From Betaproteobacteria bacterium (GTDB lineage Bacteria; Pseudomonadota; Gammaproteobacteria; Burkholderiales; Usitatibacteraceae): 64,000 nt of DNA. Within the stretch, counting starts at the first letter, position 1, and each line of letters begins with the position of its first letter. Shown here piece by piece: positions 27,802 through 36,835 of the stretch. The stretch spans positions 1 to 64,000 of the forward strand of contig JADKJR010000012.1 in NCBI GenBank assembly GCA_016720925.1. The letters run 5' to 3'. The position numbers were made by a program, and so were the translations under genes. The notes below the pieces were generated by a model that was not told the DNA's origin, ran no database searches, and was given only the letters and a program-made list of their open reading frames with translations.

Positions 27802-29289
27802 ATGCAAAGCAGCTCGATCATTCTTAGTCTGACAATCTGGGTGCCGATTCTGGCGGGCATCCTCACGCTATTCCTGAATGGCGACCAACAGAAATCGTCC
27901 GCACGCTGGGTGGCGTTGGTGGGTAGCGTACTCGGCTTCGCCGTCGCCATTCCGCTGTGGACCGGCTTCGACAACGCCTCCGCCGCCATGCAATTTGTCG
28001 AGCGCACGCCATGGGTGTCGCGTTTCAGCATCAACTACGCGCTCGGTGTCGACGGTATCTCAATGCTGTTCGTGGTGTTGAACAGCTTCATCACGGTCAT
28101 CGTCGTGATCGCGGGCTGGGAAGTGATCAAGGAGAAGGTTTCGCAGTACTTTGCCGCATTCCTGATCATGTCCGGTCTCGTGAATGGCGTCTTTGCCGCC
28201 ACCGATGCCATCCTGTTTTATTTGTTCTTCGAGGCGATGCTGATCCCGATGTTCCTGATCATCGGTGTCTGGGGCGGCCCGAATCGTGTCTACGCCGCCG
28301 TCAAGTTCTTCTTGTACACCTTGCTGGGCTCGCTGCTGATGCTGGCCGCGTTCATCTATCTGTACAACGTCACCAATGGCAGCTTTGATATTCTCGACTA
28401 CCATCGTGTACCGCTCAGCAAGGACGTGCAGATCATGCTGTTCTTCGCCTTCTTTGCATCGTTCGCGGTAAAGGTGCCGATGTGGCCGGTGCATACGTGG
28501 TTGCCGGATGCTCACGTCGAGGCGCCCACGGGCGGTTCTGTGGTGCTGGCGGCCATCACGCTGAAGATCGGCGCATACGGCTTCCTGCGTTTCAACCTGC
28601 CGATCACGCCGGACGCGAGCCACGTGTTAACCGGCTTCATGATCACGCTGTCGCTGATTGCGGTCGTGTACATCGGCTTGGTGGCACTTGCCCAGACAGA
28701 CATGAAGAAGCTGGTGGCATATTCGTCGATTGCGCACATGGGATTTGTGACGCTGGGATTTTTCATCTTCAATGTGCAGGGGATGGAAGGCGGGTTGGTG
28801 CAGATGGTTTCGCATGGCTTTGTGTCCGCAGCCATGTTCCTGTGCATCGGCGTGCTGTATGACCGCGTCCATTCGCGGGAAATATCCGCCTATGGTGGGG
28901 TGGTGAACACCATGCCGAAATATGCATTCTTCGCGGTGTTCTTCGGCATGGCCAACGCGGGCTTGCCGGCGACATCCGGTTTTGTCGGGGAATTCATGGT
29001 GATCCTGGGCGCCATCAAGGTGAACTTCTGGTATGCATTCCTGGCCGCGACGACGTTGATCCTCGGCGCTGCTTACACACTGTGGATGGTGAAGCGCGTG
29101 ATCTTCGGGGAGATCGCCAACGATCATGTGCGCAAACTCACCGATATCAATGGCCGCGAAATGCTGTTCCTCGCGGTGCTGGCGGCAGCGGTGCTGATCA
29201 TGGGTATCTATCCGCAACCGATGACGGAAGTGATGCACACAACGGTTGACGCGCTGCTGAAGCATGTCGCAGCCGGAAAACTGAATTAG
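27802..29289 (+). CDS. nuoM: NADH-quinone oxidoreductase subunit M
   Basis: Proton-pumping antiporter-like subunit, 495 residues, about 14 helices. FYLFFEAMLIPMFLIIGVWG (key Glu), AVKVPMWPVHTWLPDAHVEA (key Lys) and KKLVAYSSIAHMGF are intact. Lies 30 bases after nuoL. Confidence 0.97.
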   Translation: MQSSSIILSLTIWVPILAGILTLFLNGDQQKSSARWVALVGSVLGFAVAIPLWTGFDNASAAMQFVERTPWVSRFSINYALGVDGISMLFVVLNSFITVIVVIAGWEVIKEKVSQYFAAFLIMSGLVNGVFAATDAILFYLFFEAMLIPMFLIIGVWGGPNRVYAAVKFFLYTLLGSLLMLAAFIYLYNVTNGSFDILDYHRVPLSKDVQIMLFFAFFASFAVKVPMWPVHTWLPDAHVEAPTGGSVVLAAITLKIGAYGFLRFNLPITPDASHVLTGFMITLSLIAVVYIGLVALAQTDMKKLVAYSSIAHMGFVTLGFFIFNVQGMEGGLVQMVSHGFVSAAMFLCIGVLYDRVHSREISAYGGVVNTMPKYAFFAVFFGMANAGLPATSGFVGEFMVILGAIKVNFWYAFLAATTLILGAAYTLWMVKRVIFGEIANDHVRKLTDINGREMLFLAVLAAAVLIMGIYPQPMTEVMHTTVDALLKHVAAGKLN

Positions 29290-29319
29290 CAACATAAGCA
29301 GAATGAAGAAAGCGATGTC

Positions 29320-30765
29320 ATGACGGTTTCATCCCTCAATCTTGCACTGGCGGCACCAGAGATCTTCCTGCTGGTCATGACCTTGATCGTGATGATCGTG
29401 GATCTGTTCTCTGCCGCGGAAAAGCGTGAAGGCCGCTTGTTCTTCCTGTCGATCTTTACCCTGATCCTGGTGGCATTGAGCCTGTATGCGCCGCTGGATG
29501 CGCCACGCTACGGCTTCAACGGCATGTTTGTCGTCGACGGCATGGCGGTGATTTTGAAAGCGGCGATTGTGGTTGCCGTTGCCCTGGTCATCATCTACAG
29601 CCGAGCCTATCTGGTCGCGCGCAACCTGTTCACCGGTGAGTTCGTCCTGCTCGTGCTGTTCGCGACCCTTGGCATGATGGTCATGGTCTCGGCCAATCAC
29701 TTCGTGTCGCTCTATCTCGGCCTGGAATTATTCGCGCTCTCCACCTATGCGATGGTCGCGCTCAATCGCGATTCAGCCACCGCATCCGAGGCGGCGATGA
29801 AGTACTTCATCCTCGGCGCCCTCGCGTCGGGATTGCTGTTGTATGGCTTGTCGATGATCTACGGCGCGACCGGTTCGCTCGACGTGGCCAAGGTCGCCAA
29901 GATCATTGAAGCCAGCCGCGCCAACGATCCGCTGATCACCTTCGGCTTGGTGTTCGTGGTGGCGGGGCTCGCGTTCAAGTTGGGCGTAGTGCCGTTTCAC
30001 ATGTGGGTGCCAGACGTTTATCAAGGTGCGCCGACGGCGATGACGCTGTTCATCGGCTCTGCGCCGAAAATCGCCGCGTTTGGGTTCATCATGCGCATTC
30101 TGGCGGATTCCATGGGGGGCGCGGTCGGTGACTGGCAGGGCATGCTGGTGATCATGTCAGCGCTATCGTTGGCACTCGGCAACATCGTCGCCATTGCCCA
30201 GACCAATTTGAAACGCATGCTGGCGTATTCGACGATTTCACACATGGGTTTCATGCTGCTGGGTATTCTGGCCGGCACCAAGAACGGTTATTCGGCGAGC
30301 ATGTTCTACAGCATCAGCTACGCCCTGATGACACTGGTCTCCTTCGGCATGATCATGCTGCTGTCGCGTGCCGGATTCGAAGCGGAGAACCTTGAGGATT
30401 TCAAAGGGCTCAACCAGCGCTCGCCGTGGTACGCCTTCCTGATGCTGATCGTCATGTTCTCGATGGCGGGTATTCCGCCGTTCCTGGGTTTCTGGGCGAA
30501 GTTGACGGTGCTCGAAGGCGCGCTCAATGCTGGCTACACGTGGCTGGTCGTATTCGCGGTGCTGATGAGTGTCATCGGGGCGTTCTACTATCTGCGTGTC
30601 GTCAAGCTGATGTATTTCGATGCGCCCACCGATTCAACACCTATCGTCGCAGCCGCCGGTTTCCGCAGCCTGCTCGCCGTCAACGCATTCGGCCTGCTGG
30701 CCCTTGGCCTATTCCCCGGCGTCCTGTTGACGGCATGTTTGAATGCCATCCAGCGCTCCTTCTAG
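29320..30765 (+). CDS. nuoN: NADH-quinone oxidoreductase subunit N
   Basis: Third antiporter-like pump subunit, 481 residues. LYLGLELFALSTYAMVAL (key Glu in helix 5), KLGVVPFHMWVPDVYQGAPT and KRMLAYSTISHMGF are present. Last gene of the operon. Its end overlaps the start of the Nudix gene by about 20 bases. Confidence 0.97.
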   Translation: MTVSSLNLALAAPEIFLLVMTLIVMIVDLFSAAEKREGRLFFLSIFTLILVALSLYAPLDAPRYGFNGMFVVDGMAVILKAAIVVAVALVIIYSRAYLVARNLFTGEFVLLVLFATLGMMVMVSANHFVSLYLGLELFALSTYAMVALNRDSATASEAAMKYFILGALASGLLLYGLSMIYGATGSLDVAKVAKIIEASRANDPLITFGLVFVVAGLAFKLGVVPFHMWVPDVYQGAPTAMTLFIGSAPKIAAFGFIMRILADSMGGAVGDWQGMLVIMSALSLALGNIVAIAQTNLKRMLAYSTISHMGFMLLGILAGTKNGYSASMFYSISYALMTLVSFGMIMLLSRAGFEAENLEDFKGLNQRSPWYAFLMLIVMFSMAGIPPFLGFWAKLTVLEGALNAGYTWLVVFAVLMSVIGAFYYLRVVKLMYFDAPTDSTPIVAAAGFRSLLAVNAFGLLALGLFPGVLLTACLNAIQRSF

Positions 30766-31339
30766 TTTCCCCGACCTGACCGAACACACACTATCCAGCG
30801 AACGCCTGCTGGATGGGAAACTGATTTGCGTGCAGCGCGATCGCGTGAGCCTTCCCGACGGCAGTGAATCGTGGCGGGAATATGTGCTGCATCCCGGTGC
30901 GGTCGTCATTGCCGCGTTTGTGGACGATGACACCCTCATCTTTGAACATCAGTACCGCTACCCCGTGCGTCGCCATTTCATTGAGCTGCCCGCTGGCAAG
31001 ATCGATCCGCACGAGCCCCATGGCGAGACCGCGCGGCGCGAATTGCTGGAAGAAACCGGGTATACCGCGATCCACTGGCAACACGGCATTACCATGCACG
31101 CCGGAATCGGCTATTCCAACGAAACGATCGAGCTTTACGTCGCGCGGGATTTGAGCCACGTCGGGCATCAGCGCGATGCAGGGGAATTCATGGAGGTATT
31201 CACGATGTCGCTCGATGAGGCGGTTGAAAAGGTCGGGACAGGCGAGATCACGGATACCAAGACGGCGTTTTCGCTGCTTTGGCTGGATAAGTTTCGTCAT
31301 CGTCTCATTTCAACAATGTCTACAGGCCTGCCCACATGA
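30743..31339 (+). CDS. Nudix hydrolase, ADP-ribose pyrophosphatase type
   Basis: Likely hydrolyses ADP-ribose or a related ADP-sugar to AMP and the sugar phosphate. The complete Nudix box is present: GKIDPHEPHGETARREL followed by LEETGY, with the metal-binding Glu residues of REXXEE. About 198 residues, typical of the ADPRase group, and the preceding ELPA motif fits. Overlaps nuoN and glpD by a few bases at either side, so it may be read on the nuo transcript. Confidence 0.88.
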   Translation: MPSSAPSSFPDLTEHTLSSERLLDGKLICVQRDRVSLPDGSESWREYVLHPGAVVIAAFVDDDTLIFEHQYRYPVRRHFIELPAGKIDPHEPHGETARRELLEETGYTAIHWQHGITMHAGIGYSNETIELYVARDLSHVGHQRDAGEFMEVFTMSLDEAVEKVGTGEITDTKTAFSLLWLDKFRHRLISTMSTGLPT

Positions 31340-32844
31340 GCGAACCCCTCTACGACCTCGCCATCATTGGTGGCGGCATCAACGGCTGCGGGATCGCCCG
31401 TGACGCCGCTGGACGCGGCCTGAAGGTCCTGCTGGTTGAGCAGGATGACCTGGCATCCGCCACCAGTTCCTGGAGCTCCAAACTCATCCACGGCGGCCTG
31501 CGGTACCTCGAACAATACGAGTTCGGCCTGGTGCGCGAAGCGCTGCAGGAACGCGAAGTCATGCTGCGGATTGCCCCGCACATCATCCACCCGCTGGAGT
31601 TCATTCTGCCGCACGACAAGCACATGCGGCCCGCGTGGATGGTGCGCATGGGGCTCTTCATGTACGACCACATCGGCGGCAAGATTACGCTGCCCGGTTC
31701 GCGCACCGTCATGTTTCCCGACGAAACGTATAGTGCCGGATTGAATCCCGCCATCCGCCGCGGATTCTTCTATTCCGATGCGCGGGTAGACGATGCACGT
31801 CTAACGATACTGAACGCCGTTTCCGCGCGAGATCACGGCGCCGACGTTCGCGTTCGTACACAGTTGGTCAAGGGCACTCGTGCCAACGGTGCGTGGGAAT
31901 TGACGCTGCGCGATGTCGATCGCCAGACCGATGCGGTGGTCAAGGCGCGTGGCGTGGTCAATGCCGCCGGTCCGTGGGTGAAACAGTTGCTCGACGACGC
32001 CCTTAAAGTGCAGATGGACGCGACTGTCCGTCTTGTGAAAGGCAGCCATATTGTCGTGCCGCGCATCCACGACAAGGCACATGCCTACATCCTGCAGAAC
32101 AGCGACAAACGTGTCGCGTTCGTGATTCCGTTTGAAGAAAAATTCAGCCTGATCGGTACCACCGATGTGAGCGTCGAGCGGATCAGTGATGCAACGGGAA
32201 TTACGCCGGAAGAAACGCGTTACCTGGTGCAGGCCGTCAACCGTTCCCTTGCCAAGCCGATACACGAATCCGACGTGGTGTGGAGCTATGCCGGCGTACG
32301 CCCCTTGTACGACGACGGCAGCACGAACCCGTCAGAGATCACGCGCGATTACGTGCTCAAAGTCGCCGATGAAGGCGGCAAGCTGCCGCTGCTGTCGATC
32401 TTTGGTGGCAAGATCACCACCTATCGGCGTCTGGCCGAACACGCGTTGCGGGAGCTGCAGACGTACTACCCGTCGATGTCCGCCGCGTGGACCGACAGTG
32501 AAGCATTGCCGGGTGGCGATATCGATTCACTCGATGAGGTCGTGAATGCGGCGAGCAGGAAACATCCCGGCTTGCCGATCGATTACCTGCGCCGCCTCGC
32601 GTCGCGCCACGGTTCACGCACGGAGCAGGTGCTAGCGGGCGTGCGCTCGATGTCCGATCTGGGGGAATTGTTTGGCTCCGGCGCGACGCTGTTGTCCGAG
32701 CGCGAAATCGATTTCTGCATGAAGGACGAGTGGGCGCGGATGCCCGATGACATTCTGTGGCGGCGTACCAAGTGCGGATTGCACATGGATGCGGCGGAGC
32801 GGGAACGGGCGGCGAATTTCATTCTAGACAAGGCAAAAGTCTAG
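31336..32844 (+). CDS. glpD: Aerobic glycerol-3-phosphate dehydrogenase
   Basis: FAD enzyme of the inner membrane face that oxidises glycerol 3-phosphate to dihydroxyacetone phosphate and passes electrons to quinone. The FAD-binding N-terminus DLAIIGGGINGCGIARDAAG is intact, with the family motifs SSKLIHGGLRYLEQYEF and TTDVSVERISDA, and GGKITTYRRLAEHAL near the end. 502 residues. The stop codon lies within a palindromic repeat copy. No glpF, glpK or glpR nearby. Confidence 0.96.
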   Translation: MSEPLYDLAIIGGGINGCGIARDAAGRGLKVLLVEQDDLASATSSWSSKLIHGGLRYLEQYEFGLVREALQEREVMLRIAPHIIHPLEFILPHDKHMRPAWMVRMGLFMYDHIGGKITLPGSRTVMFPDETYSAGLNPAIRRGFFYSDARVDDARLTILNAVSARDHGADVRVRTQLVKGTRANGAWELTLRDVDRQTDAVVKARGVVNAAGPWVKQLLDDALKVQMDATVRLVKGSHIVVPRIHDKAHAYILQNSDKRVAFVIPFEEKFSLIGTTDVSVERISDATGITPEETRYLVQAVNRSLAKPIHESDVVWSYAGVRPLYDDGSTNPSEITRDYVLKVADEGGKLPLLSIFGGKITTYRRLAEHALRELQTYYPSMSAAWTDSEALPGGDIDSLDEVVNAASRKHPGLPIDYLRRLASRHGSRTEQVLAGVRSMSDLGELFGSGATLLSEREIDFCMKDEWARMPDDILWRRTKCGLHMDAAERERAANFILDKAKV

Positions 32845-32901
32845 CATCCATGAGACTTTTCGAGCATAAATGGCCTGGAAGCCGCGCCAGTGCTGGTGTT
32901 T
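32836..32901. repeat. Dispersed palindromic intergenic repeat, copy 3, overlapping the glpD stop
   Basis: Left arm AAAGTCTAGCATCCATGAG, right arm AAGCCGCGCCAGTGCTGG followed by TGTTT. The TAG of glpD is the CTAG of the left arm. Confidence 0.65.
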
Positions 32902-33021
32902 CATGTATGCGACAAACAAAGAATGCTAACCACACGACAGAGACCGCGGAGAAATTCACACGGCCGCCTCCTTTTTCTCCGTGTTCTCTGTCGTCCCGGT
33001 GGTTCAGCGCATTTGTCTCCG

Positions 33022-33825
33022 ATGAAATCGCTATCGGAATTTCCGGTCGCCGATCTGCGCCAGATTCGCGGCGTGCTGTTCGACATCGACGACACGCTCA
33101 CCACTGACGGGCAACTCACGCCAGACGCCTACGCCGCGATGGCGTCGCTCAAGTCCGCCGGCTTCATCACCGTCCCCATCACCGGTCGACCCGCCGGCTG
33201 GTGCGACCACATCGCGCGCATGTGGCCGGTCGATGGGGTCGTCGGTGAGAACGGCGCGTTCTATTTCCATTTCGATTCCGTCGAAAAAAAGCTGAAACAG
33301 CGCTTCATCAAGGATGACGCCACCCGTCAGCGCGACCGCGAGCAACTCACTGCCGTCGCCACGCACATCCTGCAAGCCGTCCCCGGCACCGCGCTCGCCT
33401 CCGACCAGCGCTATCGCGAAGCCGACATCGCCATCGATTTTTGCGAGGACGTGCCGGCGTTGCCGCGCGCGGAAGTCGAGCGCATCAAGACGCTGATGGA
33501 ATCGGCCGGGCTGACGGCGAAGATCAGCTCGATTCACGTCAATGGCTGGCTGGGCCGCTACGACAAACTCTCGACCACGCAGCTATTCATGAAGGAGCGT
33601 TTCGGCATCGACCTGGATGCGCACAAGAGCGAATTCGTGTTTGTGGGCGATTCGCCGAATGATGCGCCGATGTTTGGCTGGTTTCCGCACTCGGTTGGGG
33701 TGGCCAATGTTCGTGATTTTTTCGACTTGATGGCGTCCCGACCTGCTTATGTTACGGAGGCAAGCTGCGGCAAGGGATTTGCGGAGTTGGCAAGTCGTCT
33801 GATCGGCGGAAAAAGAACACGTTGA
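33022..33825 (+). CDS. HAD-superfamily (IIB type) phosphatase
   Basis: Cytoplasmic phosphatase acting probably on a phosphosugar. Motif I GVLFDIDDTLTTDG (nucleophile and acid Asp), motif II ITGRPAG, and motif IV FVGDSPNDAPMFG. About 267 residues from the ATG at 33022; the frame is open upstream, but the sequence there is not protein-like. A large cap between motifs II and III supports class IIB. The exact substrate is not evident; neighbours give no clue. Confidence 0.85.
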   Translation: MKSLSEFPVADLRQIRGVLFDIDDTLTTDGQLTPDAYAAMASLKSAGFITVPITGRPAGWCDHIARMWPVDGVVGENGAFYFHFDSVEKKLKQRFIKDDATRQRDREQLTAVATHILQAVPGTALASDQRYREADIAIDFCEDVPALPRAEVERIKTLMESAGLTAKISSIHVNGWLGRYDKLSTTQLFMKERFGIDLDAHKSEFVFVGDSPNDAPMFGWFPHSVGVANVRDFFDLMASRPAYVTEASCGKGFAELASRLIGGKRTR

Positions 33826-33870
33826 TCAATGCCATGACTTGTTCATCGCGGTATTCGGTCGACCATCAGC

Positions 33871-36135
33871 CTACGCCGTCGCCTTCACCGGAATCAACCC
33901 CGCCACCTTCTGCAGCAACACCTCTTTCTCATACGGCTTCGTCAGCATCCCGCTGAACCCGAACTCGACCGCCGAGATATCCTCTTCCACCGCGAGCAGC
34001 ACTGGAATCGATGTCGAGGTCAGCGCGAACTTTTCCTGCAGGCGGTCGGCAATGCCTTCGATGCCGAGTTCGGCAAAACCTTTCGCTGTCGGGTCGATGA
34101 TCACCAGGTCGAACACGTCCTGGCTGAGCTCCGTGTAGGCCTCGTCGGCGGTATCGGTATGCACGACGCGGTAGTCTTTCTTCCGCAGCGCGCCGATGGC
34201 GACGATGGCGTGTTCGCGATTCGGGTCGACGATGAGCACGCTGCCGGCCTTGGCTTCACGCAGCGAGTGGCGCGTGATCAGTGTCGATGTGGCTTCGGCA
34301 TCATCGTCCTGCGTGCCCATCACGGCCGAGATGGCCTCGTTGATCTGGTTGGCGGCAATCGGGTGGCGCAGGTAGGCGCTGATGCCATTCTCGCGGCAGG
34401 CGATGGCGTCGCCGGGCTTGCCGCCTTTTGCCAGCATCATCACTGCGGTCTGCTTCAGGCGCGCGGAATGCCTGATGCGAAATCCCAACAGAAAACCGTC
34501 CTGGATCGGCAGTTGATTCGAGGTAATCACCAGTGGAATCGGGCTGAATTCAAACGCCATGCGCGTGAGCAGCTGCAACGCGAAGCCTGCGTTGTCTGCT
34601 TCGCGCGGGTGCATGCGCCAACTGCGCGCGAGATCCGCCAACTCCTTGCGTTGCACCGGGTCCGCGCTGACGATCAATACCGGCAAACCGGTGAGCGTGA
34701 CGAAGGTCGGGCGCGTACGCGGCTCCTTCACGGCGCGGTAAGGGAAAACGGCCGTGAACTGGTGAATGGTGGTTTCTTTCTTCTCGCGCACCTCGATCTT
34801 GCCCGCGCCCCCGCTCCCCATCGCGCGCACGATCTGTCGTGCCAGCGACAACTGCATCAGCGCGGTCGCCGACGTGTTCTTCTGGCGGGCGCCGCCTTTG
34901 GGGGGGATGGTCTCGACGCGAAAACTCAAGTGAATTTGATTCTCCGCCGAGTACTCGGGCTCCACGACCAGCGCCAGTTCACCGCCACCTTGCGCGCTCG
35001 ACATGCCCGCCTCAAGCAGACTGCGCAGGACCAGCATCAAACGCGCACCGTCACCAATCAAGAGATCGGGAACATCCTGTTCGACGGCGAGGCGAAACGG
35101 GATGGATCGTTCCTCAACCATCGGCACGATGCTCTCCAGCATGTTCGCGATGCGGTCGCGCAAGTGAAATTCCATCGATTCCAGTTTGAGTTCGCCGCTT
35201 TCTATCTGCGGTAAATCCAGCAAGCCGGCAATTTCGGAGAAGGCCGATTGCGCGGCGGATTCTACGCGCCGGAAATTCTCAAGCACGGCCACCGGCAGAT
35301 CCAGTTGTTCGGCGCGATGGATCGCGTTGCCCGCGCTTTCCAGTGCAATCGCCAGGCTGCGTGCAATCTTCTCGACCAGCTGCGATTTTGCCGCAATGGT
35401 GGCCGAGCCTGCTGGTGCGACCGCACTTGCTTCCAGCGCACGAAAAATATGCAGGCGGCCCGCAATGCCGTCCTCACCGGAGACGGGCATCGAGTGTTGC
35501 TTTGCCCGTTTGCCGCCGGCGAAAGTGAACTCGAAATCATCGTGCTGTTCCGAATCCAGCGGAAAATAAATCGGCGCGACTTTCTGCTCCGTGGCGTCGG
35601 AAGCTTGTGCAAAAAGTTCGCGGCAGGAAATACCCACCAGCGATTGCGGCGCGGCTTCCACGCGGAACAGTTCGCAGAATGCCACGTTGACCATTTCGAT
35701 GGCGCCCTGGCCATTCTCCACTACGCACGCGTCGGAGACATTCTCAACCAGGTCCAGCAGGTGGGTGCCTTGCACGTTGGCCGCGGCTTCCTTGGCCTTG
35801 TCCATGCTGATGTCGCGAAACCAGCCGGCGACAGTGGCGACTTTGCTGCCCCCGCGCTGGCTGGACGCCAACTTCAATTCAACCGGCACCTGCGCGCTTT
35901 CTGTCGTCAATGTGACTTCGAGCAGGGCGGTCGCGGTCTTGCCCTCGAGAATTCGCGTCAGCGTTTGTTTGAAGCGCGAGCGATCTTCCGGTGCGAGGAC
36001 GTCGGCGATCGCATAATCCGTCTCGCGTCCGACCCATCGCGCGAGCGCCGCCGTGGCGTAAACAACACGACCGTCCGCATCGATTTCGAATACGGGTTCG
36101 TCGAGGGCTTTGATGAGTTGTTCCTGGGTCGACAC
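33871..36135 (-). CDS. Degenerate hybrid sensor protein (PAS, kinase-like, two receiver-like domains)
   Basis: About 755 residues from a GTG at 36135; the open frame runs further upstream but through a repeat element. Two PAS-like domains (residues 1-120, IKALDEPVFEIDADGRVVYA; and about 130-240, LLDLVENVSDACVVENGQGA), then a dimerisation helix segment without the expected HE[LI]R box (ENFRRVESAAQSAFSEIAGL). The ATPase-like domain lacks the Asn of the N-box (RLMLVLRSLLEAGM). The first receiver lacks the phosphoacceptor Asp (LVITSNQLPIQDG), but the second has one (FDLVIIDPTAKG). Ends near KPYEKEVLLQKV. Likely a signalling scaffold or pseudokinase rather than an active kinase; intact frame argues it is kept for a function. 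Confidence 0.75.
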   Translation of the reverse strand: MSTQEQLIKALDEPVFEIDADGRVVYATAALARWVGRETDYAIADVLAPEDRSRFKQTLTRILEGKTATALLEVTLTTESAQVPVELKLASSQRGGSKVATVAGWFRDISMDKAKEAAANVQGTHLLDLVENVSDACVVENGQGAIEMVNVAFCELFRVEAAPQSLVGISCRELFAQASDATEQKVAPIYFPLDSEQHDDFEFTFAGGKRAKQHSMPVSGEDGIAGRLHIFRALEASAVAPAGSATIAAKSQLVEKIARSLAIALESAGNAIHRAEQLDLPVAVLENFRRVESAAQSAFSEIAGLLDLPQIESGELKLESMEFHLRDRIANMLESIVPMVEERSIPFRLAVEQDVPDLLIGDGARLMLVLRSLLEAGMSSAQGGGELALVVEPEYSAENQIHLSFRVETIPPKGGARQKNTSATALMQLSLARQIVRAMGSGGAGKIEVREKKETTIHQFTAVFPYRAVKEPRTRPTFVTLTGLPVLIVSADPVQRKELADLARSWRMHPREADNAGFALQLLTRMAFEFSPIPLVITSNQLPIQDGFLLGFRIRHSARLKQTAVMMLAKGGKPGDAIACRENGISAYLRHPIAANQINEAISAVMGTQDDDAEATSTLITRHSLREAKAGSVLIVDPNREHAIVAIGALRKKDYRVVHTDTADEAYTELSQDVFDLVIIDPTAKGFAELGIEGIADRLQEKFALTSTSIPVLLAVEEDISAVEFGFSGMLTKPYEKEVLLQKVAGLIPVKATA

Positions 36136-36222
36136 GATGCAATGTTGCCAATGGAGTGATAGCCGATTATAGCCTCCGGGGTTTACTGAACGGCCCGTCA
36201 CTATTGTCAGACGGTAAACATT

Positions 36223-36283
36223 AAAAACCCTAGCGCTGGCGCGGCTCGCAGCGCGAAAATGTCCCGGGAGCCGCGCCAATGGG
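36223..36283. repeat. Dispersed palindromic intergenic repeat, copy 4
   Basis: Left arm AAACCCTAGCGCTGGCGCGG, right arm GAGCCGCGCCAATGGG. In the gap between the divergent sensor gene and dgkA. Confidence 0.7.
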
Positions 36284-36403
36284 CGACCTTCGCGGCGGCG
36301 CGCGGGGACACACGCAAACGAAAATCCGCCGATGCCAAATCCATCGAATACACGGATGCTCGATACAATGAGTGGTGGCTGAACAAGATAACGGGAGCAC
36401 AGT

Positions 36404-36790
36404 TTGAAAAGCACGCACAAGAGCAAAAGTGGTTTGCAGCGAATCTGGCGCGCGATGTTCTATTCCATGGCGGGATTTCGCGCGGCGCTCAAGAACGAAC
36501 ATGCCTTTCAGCAGGAAGTCTTTCTGTTCGTGGTGTTGCTGCCGCTCGCGCTGTGGCTGCCGTTGACGCCCCTGGAGCGCGTGATGCTGATTGTTTCGCT
36601 GTTGCAGGTATTGGCTGTGGAACTGCTCAATTCGGCCATCGAAGCAGTCGTTGATCGCGTCAGCCTGGAAGATCACGAACTATCGAAGCAGGCCAAGGAT
36701 TTTGGCAGCGCGGCGGTATTTGTGAGTCTGACCATTGTGGTGGTCGCGTGGGCCCTGATTGCCGGCCCGGCGCTCGCGAAATTGATGTAG
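36404..36790 (+). CDS. dgkA: Diacylglycerol kinase, membrane type
   Basis: Three-helix integral membrane kinase that turns diacylglycerol into phosphatidic acid. 128 residues; hallmark ELLNSAIEAVVDRVSLEDHEL with the catalytic Glu and Asn, and the KNEHAFQQE segment before it. I use the TTG at 36404 with GGGAG about eight bases upstream; no ATG gives a full-length protein. Confidence 0.9.
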   Translation: MKSTHKSKSGLQRIWRAMFYSMAGFRAALKNEHAFQQEVFLFVVLLPLALWLPLTPLERVMLIVSLLQVLAVELLNSAIEAVVDRVSLEDHELSKQAKDFGSAAVFVSLTIVVVAWALIAGPALAKLM

Positions 36791-36835
36791 CCGCTGACGC
36801 GCAAAATTCCGGATCCGCGAAAGAAAGGAACAATC

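Noticed and set aside
34159..35214. 351-codon plus-strand frame
   Set aside because: Opposite the intact sensor gene, whose domains are recognisable; the plus-strand sequence looks like a reversed frame.
36136..36426. N-terminal extension of the degenerate sensor gene
   Set aside because: The extension reads through a palindromic repeat and into the dgkA upstream region; a GTG at 36135 gives the natural PAS start.
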